From contig NC_071670.1 in assembly GCF_028554725.1 (NCBI RefSeq), positions 22,748,001 through 22,812,000 on the forward strand: a stretch of DNA of 64,000 nucleotides, written 5' to 3'. The first letter of the stretch is position 1, and the number at the start of each line of letters is the position of its first letter. The notes below the pieces were generated by a model. That model saw only the letters and a program-made list of their open reading frames with translations, had not been told where the DNA came from and ran no database searches. A program made the translations under genes and the position numbers. Below are positions 13,601 to 29,100 of the stretch, piece after piece. Source of the DNA: Zeugodacus cucurbitae. Its lineage: Eukaryota > Arthropoda > Insecta > Diptera > Tephritidae.

Positions 13601-16600
13601 TATTATTTGTCGAAAATTTTGTTTGCAAGAAAGTGAACTTTGATCCTAAATCTGATAAAATACGAAATAAATGACTATGACTTAATATTCTTTATGTTTT
13701 TATTTGTCGATATTCAACTTGCAAAAAAGTGAACTTTAATCTTAAGTGTGATAAAATACATAATAAATGATTATGAATAAATATGTATATATGTTTCTAT
13801 TTGTCGATAAACAACTTGCAAGTAAGTGAACTTTGTTCTTAAATCTGATAAAAATACAATATAATTGATTATGAATAAATGTTATTTATGTTTCTATTTG
13901 TAGATAAACAACTAGCAAGAAAGTGAAGTTTTATCTTAAATCTGATAAAACTCAAAATAAATGATTATGAATAAATGTTCTTTACGTTTCTATTTGTCGA
14001 TAAACAACTTGCAAGAAAGGGAACTTTGATCTTAAATCTGATACAAATACAAAATAAATGATTATAAATAAATGTTTTTTATGTTTCTATTTGTCGATAA
14101 CCAACTTGCTAGAAAGTGAACTTTGATCTTAAATGTGATAAAATACAAAATAAATGATTATGAATAAATATTCTTTATGTTTTTATTTGTCGATATTCAA
14201 CTTGCAAAAAAGTGAACTTTAATCTTAAGTGTGATAAAATACATAATAAATGATTATGAATAAATATGTATATATGTTTCTATTTGTCGATAAACAACTT
14301 GCAAGTAAGTGAACTTTGTTCTTAAATCTGATAAAAATACAATATAATTGATTATGAATAAATGTTATTTATGTTTCTATTTGTAGATAAACAACTAGCA
14401 AGAAAGTGAAGTTTTATCTTAAATCTGATAAAACTCAAAATAAATGACTATGAATAAATGTTCTTTACGTTTCTATTTGTCGATATTCAACTAGCAAGAA
14501 AAACTTCACTTTTCCTTAAATCTGATAAAAATACAAAATAAATGATTATGGATAAATGTTCTTTATTCTTCTATTTCTCTATAAACAACTTTCACGAAAA
14601 TGAACTTTGTTCTTAAATCTGATAAAAATACAATATAAATGACTATGAATAAATGTTTTTTATGTTTTATTTGTTGATAAGCAACTAGCAAGAAAGTGAA
14701 ATTTGATCTTCAATCTGAGAAAACTCAAAATAAATGATTATGAATAAATGTTATTTATGTTTCTATTTGTAGATAAACAACTAGCAAGAAAGTGAGGTTT
14801 TATCTTAAATCTGATAAAAATACAAAATAAATGATTATGGATAAATGTTCTTTATTCTTCTAATTGTCTATAAACAACTTTCACAAAAGTGAATTTTGTT
14901 CTTAAATCTGATAAAAATACAATATAAATGACTATGAATAAATGTTTTTTATGTTTTATTTGTTGATAAGCAACTAGCAAGATAGTGAAATTTGTTCTTC
15001 AATCTGAGAAAACTCAAAATAAATGATTATCAATAAACATTCTTTATGTTTCTATTTGTCGATATTCAACTTGCAAGAATGGGAACTTTGATCTTAAATG
15101 TGATAAAATACAAAATAAAAGATTATGAATAAACATTCTTTATGTTTTTATTTGTCGATATTCAACTTGCAAGAAAGGGAACTTTGATCTTAAATGTGAT
15201 AAAATACAAAATAAATGATTATGAATAAATGTTCTTTATGTTTTTATTTGTCAATATTCAACTTGCAAGAATGTGAACTTGATCATAAATCTGATAAAAA
15301 TACAAAATAAATGATTATGAATAAACATTCTTTATGTTTCTATCTGTCGATAAACAACTTGCAAGAAAGTGAACTTTGATATTAAATGTGATAAAATACA
15401 AAATAAATGATTATGAAAAAACATTATTTATGCTTTTATTTGTCGATATTTAACTGGCAGGAAAGTGAACTTTGATCTTAAATATGATAAAATACAAAAT
15501 AAATGATTATGAATAAATGTTCTTTATGTTTTTATTTGTCAATATTCAACTTGCTAGAATGTGAACTTTGATAATAAATGTGATAAAATACAAAATAAAT
15601 GATTATGAATAAAGAAAGTGAACTTTGATCTTAAATGTGATAAAATACAAAATAAATGATTATGAATAAATGTTCTTTATGTTTCTATTTGTCGATAAAC
15701 AACTTGCACGAAAGTGAAATTTGATCTTAAATCTGATAAAATACTAAATAAATGATTATGAATAAATATTCTTTATGTTTCTATTTGTCAATATTCAACT
15801 AGCAAGAAAAACTTCACTTTTCCTTAAATCTGATAAAAATACAAAATAAATGATTATGGATAAATGTTCTTTATTCTTCTATTTCTCTATAAACAACTTT
15901 CACGAAAATGAACTTTGTTCTTAAATCTGATAAAAATACAATATAAATGACTATGAATAAATGTTTTTTATGTTTTATTTGTTGATAAGCAACTAGCAAG
16001 AAAGTGAAATTTGATCTTCAATCTGAGAAAACTCAAAATAAATGATTATGAATAAATGTTCTTTATGTTTCTATTTGTCGATAAACAACTAGCAAGAAAG
16101 TGAACTTTGATCATAAATCTGATAAAACTCAAATTATTATTTGTCGAAAATTTTGTTTGCAAGAAAGTGAACTTTGATCCTATATCTGATTATGAATATA
16201 TATTATTTATGTTTCTTTTTGTCGATAAACAACTTGCAAGAAAGTGAACTTTGCTCATAAATCTGTGAAAGTTCCAAATAAATGATTAGGAATAAAATAC
16301 AAAATAAATGATTATGAATAAAGATTCTTTATGTTTTTTTCTGACGATATTCAACTTGCAAGAATGGGAACTTTGATCATAAATCTGCGATAGCTCAAAT
16401 TAAATGATTAGGAATAAATCTTCTTTATGTTTTTCTTTGTCGATATGAACTTGCAAGAAAGTGAACTTTAATTTTAAGTGTGATAAAATACATAATAAAT
16501 GATTATGAATAAATATGTATATATGTTTGTTTATAAACAACTTGCACGAAAGTGAAGAAGTTTAGAAAGTAAACTTTGATCTTAAATCTGATAAAATACA

Positions 16601-19600
16601 AAATAAATGATTATGAATAAAGATTCTTTACGTTTTATTTGACGATATTCAACTTGCAAGAAAGTGAACTTTGCTCATAAATCTGCGAAAGCTCAAAATA
16701 AATGATTATGAATAAATCTTCTTTATGTTTTTCTTTGTCGATATGAACTTGCAAGAAAGTGAACTTTGATTTTAAATCTGATAAAATACGAAATAAATGA
16801 CTATGACTTAATATTCTTTATGTTTTTATTTGTCGATATTCAACTTGCAAAAAAGTGAACTTTAATCTTAAGTGTGATAAAATACATAATAAATGATTAT
16901 GAATAAATGTTATTTATGTTTCAATTTGTAGATAAACAACTAGCAAGAAAATGAGGTTTTATCTTAAATCTGATAAAAATACAAAATAAATGATTATGGA
17001 TAAATGTTCTTTATTCTTCTAATTGTCTATAAACAACTTTCACAAAAGTGAATTTTGTTCTTAAATCTGATAAAAATACAATATAAATGACTATGAATAA
17101 ATGTTTTTTATGTTTTATTTGTTGATAAGCAACTAGCAAGAAAGTGAAATTTGATCTTCAATCTGAGAAAACTCAAAATAAATGATTATGAATAAATGTT
17201 CTTTGTGTTTTTATTTGTCGATAAACAACTAGCAAGAAAGTGAACTTTGATCATAAATCTGATAAAACTCAAATTATTATTTGTCGAATATTTTGTTTGC
17301 AAGAAAGTGAACTTTGATCCTAAATCTGATTATGAATAAATGTTATTTATGTTTCTTTTTGCCGATAAACAACTTGCAAGAAAGTGAACTTTGCTCATAA
17401 ATCTGATAAAACTCAAATTATTATTTGTCGAAAATTTTGTTTGCAAGAAAGTGAACTTTGATCCTAAATCTTATTATGAATAAATGTTATTTATGTTTCT
17501 TTTTGTCGATAAACAACTTGCAAGAAAGTGAACTTTGCTCATAAATCTGATAAAATACTAAATAAATGATTATGAATAAATATTCTTTATGTTTCTATTT
17601 GTCAATATTCAACTAGCAAGAAAGTGAACTTTGATATTAAATGTGATAAAATACAAAATAAATGATTATGAATAAACATTCTTTATGTTTTTATTTGTCG
17701 ATATTTAACCGGCAGGAAAGTGAACTTTGATCTTAAATGTGATAAAATACAAAATAAACGATTATGAATAAATGTTCATTATGTTTCTATTTGTCGATAA
17801 ACAACTTGCACTAAAGTGAAATTTGATATTAAATGTGATAAAATACAAAATAAATGATTTTGAATAAACATTCTTTATGTTTTTATTTGTCGATATTTAA
17901 CTTGCAAGAAAGTGAACTTTGATCACAAATCTGATAAAATACAAAATAAATAATTATGAATAACATTCTTTATGTTTTTATTTTTAATATTCAACTTGCA
18001 AGAAAGTGAACTTTGATCTTAAATGTTATAAAATACAAAATATATGATTATGAATAAATGTTCTTTATGTTTTTATTTGTCAATATTAAACTTGCAAGAA
18101 AGTGAACTTTGATCATAAATCTGATAAAAATACAAAATAAATGATGATGAATAAACATTCTTTATGTTTTTATTTTTAATATTCAACTTGCAAGAATGTG
18201 AACTTGATCATAAATCTGATAAAAATACAAAATAAATGATTATCAATATACATTCTTTATGTTTCTATTTGTCGATATTCAACTTGCAAGAATGGGAACT
18301 TTGATCTTAAATGTGATAAAATACAAAATAAAAGATTATGAATAAACATTCTTTATGTTTTTATTTGTCGATATTCAACTTGCAAGAAAGGGAACTTTGA
18401 TCTTAAATGTGATAAAATACAAAATAAATGATTATGAATAAATGTTCTTTATGTTTTTATTTGTCAATATTCAACTTGCAAGAATGTGAACTTGATCATA
18501 AATCTGATAAAAATACAAAATAAATGATTATGAATAAACATTCTTTATGTTTCTATCTGTCGATAAACAACTTGCAAGAAAGTGAACTTTGATATTAAAT
18601 GTGATAAAATACAAAATAAATGATTATGAAAAAACATTATTTATGCTTTTATTTGTCGATATTTAACTGGCAGGAAAGTGAACTTTGATCTTAAATATGA
18701 TAAAATACAAAATAAATGATTATGAATAAATGTTCTTTATGTTTTTATTTGTCAATATTCAACTTGCTAGAATGTGAACTTTGATAATAAATGTGATAAA
18801 ATACAAAATAAATGATTATGAATAAAGAAAGTGAACTTTGATCTTAAATGTGATAAAATACAAAATAAATGATTATGAATAAATGTTCTTTATGTTTCTA
18901 TTTGTCGATAAACAACTTGCACGAAAGTGAAATTTGATCTTAAATCTGATAAAATACTAAATAAATGATTATGAATAAATATTCTTAATGTTTCTATTTG
19001 TCAATATTCAACTAGCAAGAAAAACTTCACTTTTCCTTAAATCTGATAAAAATACAAAATAAATGATTATGGATAAATGTTCTTTATTCTTCTATTTCTC
19101 TATAAACAACTTTCACGAAAGTGAACTTTGTTCTTAAATCTGATAAAAATACAATATAAATGACTATGAATAAATGTTTTTTATGTTTTATTTGTTGATA
19201 AGCAACTAGCAAGAAAGTGAAATTTGATCTTCAATCTGAGAAAACTCAAAATAAATGATTATGAATAAATGTTCTTTATGTTTCTATTTGTCGATAAACA
19301 ACTAGCAAGAAAGTGAACTTTGATCATAAATCTGATAAAACTCAAATTATTATTTGTCGAAAATTTTGTTTGCAAGAAAGTGAACTTTGATCCTATATCT
19401 GATTATGAATAAATATTATTTATGTTTCTTTTTGTCGATAAACAACTTGCAAGAAAGTGAACTTTGCTCATAAATCTGTGAAAGTTCCAAATAAATGATT
19501 AGGAATAAAATACAAAATAAATGATTATGAATAAAGATTCTTTATGTTTTTTTCTGACGATATTCAACTTGCAAGAATGGGAACTTTGATCATAAATCTG

Positions 19601-22600
19601 CGATAGCTCAAATTAAATGATTAGGAATAAATTTTCTTTATGTTTTTCTTTGTCGATATGAACTTGCAAGAAAGTGAACTTTAATTTTAAGTGTGATAAA
19701 ATACATAATAAATGATTATGAATAAATATGTATATATGTTTGTTTATAAACAACTTGCACGAAAGTGAAGCAGTTTAGAAAGTAAACTTTGATCTTAAAT
19801 CTGATAAAATACAAAATAAATGATTATGAATAAAGATTCTTTACGTTTTATTTGACGATATTCAACTTGCAAGAAAGTGAACTTTGCTCATAAATCTGCG
19901 AAAGCTCAAAATAAATGATTATGAGTAAATCTTCTTTATGTTTTTCTTTGTCGATATGAACTTGCAAGAAAGTGAACTTTGATTTTAAATCTGATAAAAT
20001 ACGAAATAAATGACTATGACTTAATATTCTTTATGTTTTTATTTGTCGATATTCAACTTGCAAAAAAGTGAACTTTAATCTTAAGTGTGATAAAATACAT
20101 AATAAATGATTATGAATAAATATGTATATATGTTTCTATTTGTCGATAAACAACTTGCAAGTAAGTGAACTTTGTTCTTAAATCTGATAAAAATACAATA
20201 TAATTGATTATGAATAAATGTTATTTATGTTTCTATTTGTAGATAAACAACTAGCAAGAAAGTGAAGTTTTATCTTAAATCTGATAAAACTCAAAATAAA
20301 TGATTATGAATAAATGTTCTTTACGTTTCTATTTGTCGATAAACAACTTGCAAGAAAGGGAACTTTGATCTTAAATCTGATACAAATACAAAATAAATGA
20401 TTATAAATAAATGTTTTTTATGTTTCTATTTGTCGATAACCAACTTGCTAGAAAGTGAACTTTGATCTTAAATGTGATAAAATACAAAATAAATGATTAT
20501 GAATAAATATTCTTTATGTTTTTATTTGACGATATTCAACTTGCAAGAAAGTGAACTTTGCTCATAAATCTGCGAAAGCTCAAATTAAATGATTAGGAAT
20601 AAATTTTCTTTATGTTTTTCTTTGTCGATAAACAACTTGCAAGTAAGTGAACTTTGTTCTTAAATCTGATAAAAATACAATATAATTGATTATGAATAAA
20701 TGTTATTTATGTTTCAATTTGTAGATAAACAACTAGCAAGAAAGTGAGGTTTTATCTTAAATCTGATAAAAATACAAAATAAATGATTATGGATAAATGT
20801 TCTTTATTCTTCTAATTGTCTATAAACAACTTTCACAAAAGTGAATTTTGTTCTTAAATCTGATAAAAATACAATATAAATGACTATGAATAAATGTTTT
20901 TTATGTTTTATTTGTTGATAAGCAACTAGCAAGATAGTGAAATTTGTTCTTCAATCTGAGAAAACTCAAAATAAATGATTATGAATAAATGTTCTTTATG
21001 TTTCTATTTGTCGATAAACAACTAGCAAGAAAGTGAACTTTGATCATAAATCTGATAAAACTCAAATTATTATTTGTCGAAAATTTTGTTTGCAAGAAAG
21101 TGAACTTTGATCCTAAATCTGATTATGAATAAATGTTATTTATGTTTCTTTTTGTCGATAAACAACTTGCAAGAAAGTGAACTTTGCTCACAAATCTGAT
21201 AAAACTCAAATTATTATTTGTCGAAAATTTTGTTTGCAAGAAAGTGAACTTTGATCCTAAATCTGATTATGAATAAATGTTATTTATGTTTCTTTTTGTC
21301 GATAAACAACTTGCAAGAAAGTGAACTTTGCTCATAAATCTGATAAAACTCAAATTATTATTTGTCGAAAATTTTGTTTGCAAGAAAGTGAACTTTGATC
21401 CTAAATCTGATTATGAATAAATGTTATTTATGTTTCTTTTTGTCGATAAACAACTTGCAAGAAAGTGAACTTTGATTTTAAATCTGATAAAATACGAAAT
21501 AAATGACTATGACTTAATATTCTTTATGTTTTTATTTGTCGATATTCAACTTGCAAAAAAGTGAACTTTAATCTTAAGTGTGATAAAATACATAATAAAT
21601 GATTATGAATAAATATGTATATATGTTTCTATTTGTCGATAAACAACTTGCAAGTAAGTGAACTTTGTTCTTAAATCTGATAAAAATACAATATAATTGA
21701 TTATGAATAAATGTTATTTATGTTTCTATTTGTAGATAAACAACTAGCAAGAAAGTGAAGTTTTATCTTAAATCTGATAAAACTCAAAATAAATGACTAT
21801 GAATAAATGTTCTTTACGTTTCTATTTGTCGATAAACAACTTGCAAGAAAGGGAACTTTGATCTTAAATCTGATACAAATACAAAATAAATGATTATAAA
21901 TAAATGTTTTTTATGTTTCTATTTGTCGATAACCAACTTGCTAGAAAGTGAACTTTGATCTTAAATGTGATAAAATACAAAATAAATGATTATGAATAAA
22001 TATTCTTTATGTTTTTATTTGACGATATTCAATTTGCAAGAAAGTGAACTTTGCTCATAAATCTGCGAAAGCTCAAATTAAATGATTAGGAATAAATTTT
22101 CTTTATGTTTTTCTTTGTCGATAAACAACTTGCAAGTAAGTGAACTTTGTTCTTAAATCTGATAAAAATACAATATAATTGATTATGAATAAATGTTATT
22201 TATGTTTCAATTTGTAGATAAACAACTAGCAAGAAAGTGAGGTTTTATCTTAAATCTGATAAAAATACAAAATAAATGATTATGGATAAATGTTCTTTAT
22301 TCTTCTAATTGTCTATAAACAACTTTCACAAAAGTGAATTTTGTTCTTAAATCTGATAAAAATACAATATAAATGACTATGAATAAATGTTTTTTATGTT
22401 TTATTTGTTGATAAGCAACTAGCAAGATAGTGAAATTTGTTCTTCAATCTGAGAAAACTCAAAATAAATGATTATGAATAAATGTTCTTTATGTTTCTAT
22501 TTGTCGATAAACAACTAGCAAGAAAGTGAACTTTGATCATAAATCTGATAAAACTCAAATTATTATTTGTCGAAAATTTTGTTTGCAAGAAAGTGAACTT

Positions 22601-23178
22601 TGATCCTAAATCTGATTATGAATAAATGTTATTTATGTTTCTTTTTGTCGATAAACAACTTGCAAGAAAGTGAACTTTGCTCATAAATCTGATAAAACTC
22701 AAATTATTATTTGTCGAAAAGTTTGTTTGCAAGAAAGTGAACTTTGATCCTAAATCTGATTATGAATAAATGTTATTTATGTTTCTTTTTGTCGATAAAC
22801 AACTTGCAAGAAAGTGAACTTTGCTCATAAATCTGATAAAATACTAAATAAATGATTATGAATAAATATTCTTTATGTTTCTATTTGTCAATATTCAACT
22901 AGCAAGAAAGTGAACTTTGATATTAAATGTGATAAAATACAAAATAAATGATTATGAATAAACATTCTTTATGTTTTTATTTGTCGATATTTAACCGGCA
23001 GGAAAGTGAACTTTGATCTTAAATGTGATAAAATACAAAATAAACGATTATGAATAAATGTTCGTTATGTTTCTATTTGTCGATAAACAACTTGCACTAA
23101 AGTGAAATTTGATATTAAATGTGATAAAATACAAAATAAATGATTTTGAATAAACATTCTTTATGTTTTTATTTGTCG
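7669..23178. repeat. Two tandem copies of a 7,755-bp higher-order super-unit
   Basis: Markers at 7669 and 10882 recur at 15424 and 18637, both 7,755 bp later; the inverted boxes at 8053 and 11266 recur at 15808 and 19021 with the same offset. Point variants are carried over, for example the TTCTTAATG variant near 11228 and 18983. Each super-unit contains a nested 3,213-bp duplication (7669 to 10882, 15424 to 18637). The copies diverge from about 13.66 kb: the second copy continues with extra short monomers, while the first jumps near 14,483 to the inverted-box family. Confidence 0.85.
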
Positions 23179-26100
23179 ATATTTAACTTGCAAGAAAGTG
23201 AACTTTGATCACAAATCTGATAAAATACAAAATAAATAATTATGAATAACATTCTTTATGTTTTTATTTTTAATATTCAACTTGCAAGAAAGTGAACTTT
23301 GATCTTAAATGTTATAAAATACAAAATATATGATTATGAATAAATGTTCTTTATGTTTTTATTTGTCAATATTAAACTTGCAAGAAAGTGAACTTTGATC
23401 ATAAATCTGATAAAAATACAAAATAAATGATTATGAATAAACATTCTTTATGTTTTTATTTTTAATATTCAACTTGCAAGAATGTGAACTTGATCATAAA
23501 TCTGATAAAAATACAAAATAAATGATTATCAATAAACATTCTTTATGTTTCTATTTGTCGATATTCAACTTTTAAGAAAGGGAACTTTGATCTTAAATGT
23601 GATAAAATACAAAATAAATGATTATGAATAAACATTCTTTATGTTTTTATTTGTCAATATTCATCTTGCAAAAATGTGAACTTGATCATAAATCTGATAA
23701 AAATACAAAATAAATGATTATGAATAAACATTCTTTATGTTTCTATCTGTCGATAAACAACTTGCAAGAAAGTGAACTTTGATATTAAATGTGATAAAAT
23801 ACAAAATAAATGATTATGAAAAAACATTATTTATGCTTTTATTTGTCGATATTTAACTGGCAGGAAAGTGAACTTTGATCTTAAATATGATAAAATACAA
23901 AATAAATGATTATGAATAAATGTTCTTTATGTTTTTATTTGTCAATATTCAACTTGCTAGAATGTGAACTTTGATAATAAATGTGATAAAATACAAAATA
24001 AATGATTATGAATAAAGAAAGTGAACTTTGATCTTAAATGTGATAAAATACAAAATAAATGATTATGAATAAATGTTCTTTATGTTTCTATTTGTCGATA
24101 AACAACTTGCACGAAAGTGAAATTTGATCTTAAATCTGATAAAATACTAAATAAATGATTATGAATAAATATTCTTAATGTTTATATTTGTCAATATTCA
24201 ACTAGCAAGAAAAACTTCACTTTTCCTTAAATCTGATAAAAATACAAAATAAATGATTATGGATAAATGTTCTTTATTCTTCTATTTCTCTATAAACAAC
24301 TTTCACGAGAGTGAACTTTGTTCTTAAATCTGATAAAAATACAATATAAATGACTATGAATAAATGTTTTTTATGTTTTATTTGTTGATAAGCAACTAGC
24401 AAGAAAGTGAAATTTGATCTTCAATCTGAGAAAACTCAAAATAAATGATTATGAATAAATGTTCTTAATGTTTCTATTTGTCGATAAACAACTAGCAAGA
24501 AAGTGAACTTTGATCATAAATCTGATAAAACTCAAATTATTATTTGTCGAAAATTTTGTTATAAATAAATGTTTTTTATGTTTCTATTTGTCGATAACCA
24601 ACTTGCTAGAAAGTGAACTTTGATCTTAAATGTGATAAAATACAAAATAAATGATTATGAATAAATATTCTTTATGTTTTTATTTGACGATATTCAACTT
24701 GCAAGAAAGTGAACTTTGCTCATAAATCTGCGAAAGCTCAAATTAAATGATTAGGAATAAATTTTCTTTATGTTTTTCTTTGTCGATAAACAACTTGCAA
24801 GTAAGTGAACTTTGTTCTTAAATCTGATAAAAATACAATATAATTGATTATGAATAAATGTTATTTATGTTTCAATTTGTAGATAAACAACTAGCAAGAA
24901 AGTGAGGTTTTATCTTAAATCTGATAAAAATACAAAATAAATGATTATGGATAAATGTTCTTTATTCTTCTAATTGTCTATAAACAACTTTCACAAAAGT
25001 GAATTTTGTTCTTAAATCTGATAAAAATACAATATAAATGACTATGAATAAATGTTTTTTATGTTTTATTTGTTGATAAGCAACTAGCAAGATAGTGAAA
25101 TTTGTTCTTCAATCTGAGAAAACTCAAAATAAATGATTATGAATAAATGTTCTTTATGTTTCTATTTGTCGATAAACAACTAGCAAGAAAGTGAACTTTG
25201 ATCATAAATCTGATAAAACTCAAATTATTATTTGTCGAAAATTTTGTTTGCAAGAAAGTGAACTTTGATCCTAAATCTGATTATGAATAAATGTTATTTA
25301 TGTTTCTTTTTGTCGATAAACAACTTGCAAGAAAGTGAACTTTGCTCATAAATCTGATAAAACTCAAATTATTATTTGTCGAAAATTTTGTTTGCAAGAA
25401 AGTGAACTTTGATCCTAAATCTGATTATGAATAAATGTTATTTATGTTTCTTTTTGTCGATAAACAACTTGCAAGAAAGTGAACTTTGCTCATAAATCTG
25501 ATAAAATACTAAATAAATGATTATGAATAAATATTCTTTATGTTTCTATTTGTCAATATTCAACTAGCAAGAAAGTGAACTTTGATATTAAATGTGATAA
25601 AATACAAAATAAATGATTATGAATAAACATTCTTTTTGTTTTTATTTGTCGATATTTAACCGGCAGGAAAGTGAACTTTGATCTTAAATGTGATAAAATA
25701 CAAAATAAACGATTATGAATAAATGTTCGTTATGTTTCTATTTGTCGATAAACAACTTGCACTAAAGTGAAATTTGATATTAAATGTGATAAAATACAAA
25801 ATAAATGATTTTGAATAAACATTCTTTATGTTTTTATTTGTCGATATTTAACTTGCAAGAAAGTGAACTTTGATCACAAATCTGATAAAATACAAAATAA
25901 ATAATTATGAATAACATTCTTTATGTTTTTATTTTTAATATTCAACTTGCAAGAAAGTGAACTTTGATCTTAAATGTTATAAAATACAAAATATATGATT
26001 ATGAATAAATGTTCTTTATGTTTTTATTTGTCAATATTAAACTTGCAAGAAAGTGAACTTTGATCATAAATCTGATAAAAATACAAAATAAATGATTATG

Positions 26101-29100
26101 AATAAACATTCTTTATGTTTTTATTTTTAATATTCAACTTGCAAGAATGTGAACTTGATCATAAATCTGATAAAAATACAAAATAAATGATTATCAATAA
26201 ACATTCTTTATGTTTCTATTTGTCGATATTCAACTTTTAAGAAAGGGAACTTTGATCTTAAATGTGATAAAATACAAAATAAATGATTATGAATAAACAT
26301 TCTTTATGTTTTTATTTGTCAATATTCATCTTGCAAAAATGTGAACTTGATCATAAATCTGATAAAAATACAAAATAAATGATTATGAATAAACATTCTT
26401 TATGTTTCTATCTGTCGATAAACAACTTGCAAGAAAGTGAACTTTGATATTAAATGTGATAAAATACAAAATAAATGATTATGAAAAAACATTATTTATG
26501 CTTTTATTTGTCGATATTTAACTGGCAGGAAAGTGAACTTTGATCTTAAATATGATAAAATACAAAATAAATGATTATGAATAAATGTTCTTTATGTTTT
26601 TATTTGTCAATATTCAACTTGCTAGAATGTGAACTTTGATAATAAATGTGATAAAATACAAAATAAATGATTATGAATAAAGAAAGTGAACTTTGATCTT
26701 AAATGTGATAAAATACAAAATAAATGATTATGAATAAATGTTCTTTATGTTTCTATTTGTCGATAAACAACTTGCACGAAAGTGAAATTTGATCTTAAAT
26801 CTGATAAAATACTAAATAAATGATTATGAATAAATATTCTTAATGTTTATATTTGTCAATATTCAACTAGCAAGAAAAACTTCACTTTTCCTTAAATCTG
26901 ATAAAAATACAAAATAAATGATTATGGATAAATGTTCTTTATTCTTCTATTTCTCTATAAACAACTTTCACGAAAGTGAACTTTGTTCTTAAATCTGATA
27001 AAAATACAATATAAATGACTATGAATAAATGTTTTTTATGTTTTATTTGTTGATAAGCAACTAGCAAGAAAGTGAAATTTGATCTTCAATCTGAGAAAAC
27101 TCAAAATAAATGATTATGAATAAATGTTCTTAATGTTTCTATTTGTCGATAAACAACTAGCAAGAAAGTGAACTTTGATCATAAATCTGATAAAACTCAA
27201 ATTATTATTTGTCGAAAATTTTGTTTGCAAGAAAGTGAACTTTGATCCTATATCTGATTATGAATAAATATTATTTATGTTTCTTTTTGTCGATAAACAA
27301 CTTGCAAGAAAGTGAACTTTGCTCATAAATCTGTGAAAGTTCCAAATAAATGATTAGGAATAAAATACAAAATAAATGATTATGAATAAAGATTCTTTAT
27401 GTTTTTTTCTGACGATATTCAACTTGCAAGAATGGGAGCTTTGATCATAAATCTGCGATAGCTCAAATTAAATGATTAGGAATAAATCTTCTTTATGTTT
27501 TTCTTTGTCGATATGAACTTGCAAGAAAGTGAACTTTAATTTTAAGTGTGATAAAATACATAATAAATGATTATGAATAAATATGTATATATGTTTGTTT
27601 ATAAACAACTTGCACGAAAGTGAAGAAGTTTAGAAAATAAACTTTGATCTTAAATCTGATAAAATACAAAATAAATGATTATGAATAAAGATTCTTAACG
27701 TTTTTTTGACGATATTCAACTTGCAAGAAAGTGAACTTTGCTCATAAATCTGCGAAAGCTCAAAATAAATGATTATGAATAAATCTTCTTTATGTTTTTC
27801 TTTGTCGATATGAACTTGCAAGAAACTGAACTTTGATTTTAAATCTGATAAAATACGAAATAAATGACTATGACTTAATATTCTTTATGTTTTTATTTGT
27901 CGATATTCAACTTGCAAAAAAGTGAACTTTAATCTAAGTGTGATGAAATACATAATAAATGATTATGAATAAATATGTATATATGTTTCTATTTGTCGAT
28001 AAACAACTTGCAAGTAAGTGAACTTTGTTCTTAAATCTGATAAAAATACAATATAATTGATTATGAATAAATGTTATTTATGTTTCTATTTGTAGATAAA
28101 CAACTAGCAAGAAAGTGAAGTTTTATCTTAAATCTGATAAAACTCAAAATAAATGATTATGAATAAATGTTCTTTACGTTTCTATTTGTCGATAAACAAC
28201 TTGCAAGAAAGGGAACTTTGATCTTAAATCTGATACAAATACAAAATAAATGATTATAAATAAATGTTTTTTATGTTTCTATTTGTCGATAACCAACTTG
28301 CTAGAAAGTGAACTTTGATCTTAAATGTGATAAAATACAAAATAAATGATTATGAATAAATATTCTTTATGTTTTTATTTGACGATATTCAACTTGCAAG
28401 AAAGTGAACTTTGCTCATAAATCTGCGAAAGCTCAAATTAAATGATTAGGAATAAATTTTCTTTATGTTTTTCTTTGTCGATAAACAACTTGCAAGTAAG
28501 TGAACTTTGTTCTTAAATCTGATAAAAATACAATATAATTGATTATGAATAAATGTTATTTATGTTTCAATTTGTAGATAAACAACTAGCAAGAAAGTGA
28601 GGTTTTATCTTAAATCTGATAAAAACACAAAATAAATGATTATGGATAAATGTTCTTTATTCTTCTAATTGTCTATAAACAACTTTCACAAAAGTGAATT
28701 TTGTTCTTAAATCTGATAAAAATACAATATAAATGACTATGAATAAATGTTTTTTATGTTTTATTTGTTGATAAGCAACTAGCAAGATAGTGAAATTTGT
28801 TCTTCAATCTGAGAAAACTCAAAATAAATGATTATGAATAAATGTTCTTTATGTTTCTATTTGTCGATAAACAACTAGCAAGAAAGTGAACTTTGATCAT
28901 AAATCTGATAAAACTCAAATTATTATTTGTCGAAAATTTTGTTTGCAAGAAAGTGAACTTTGATCCTAAATCTGATTATGAATAAATGTTATTTATGTTT
29001 CTTTTTGTCGATAAACAACTTGCAAGAAAGTGAACTTTGCTCATAAATCTGATAAAACTCAAATTATTATTTGTCGAAAATTTTGTTTGCAAGAAAGTGA

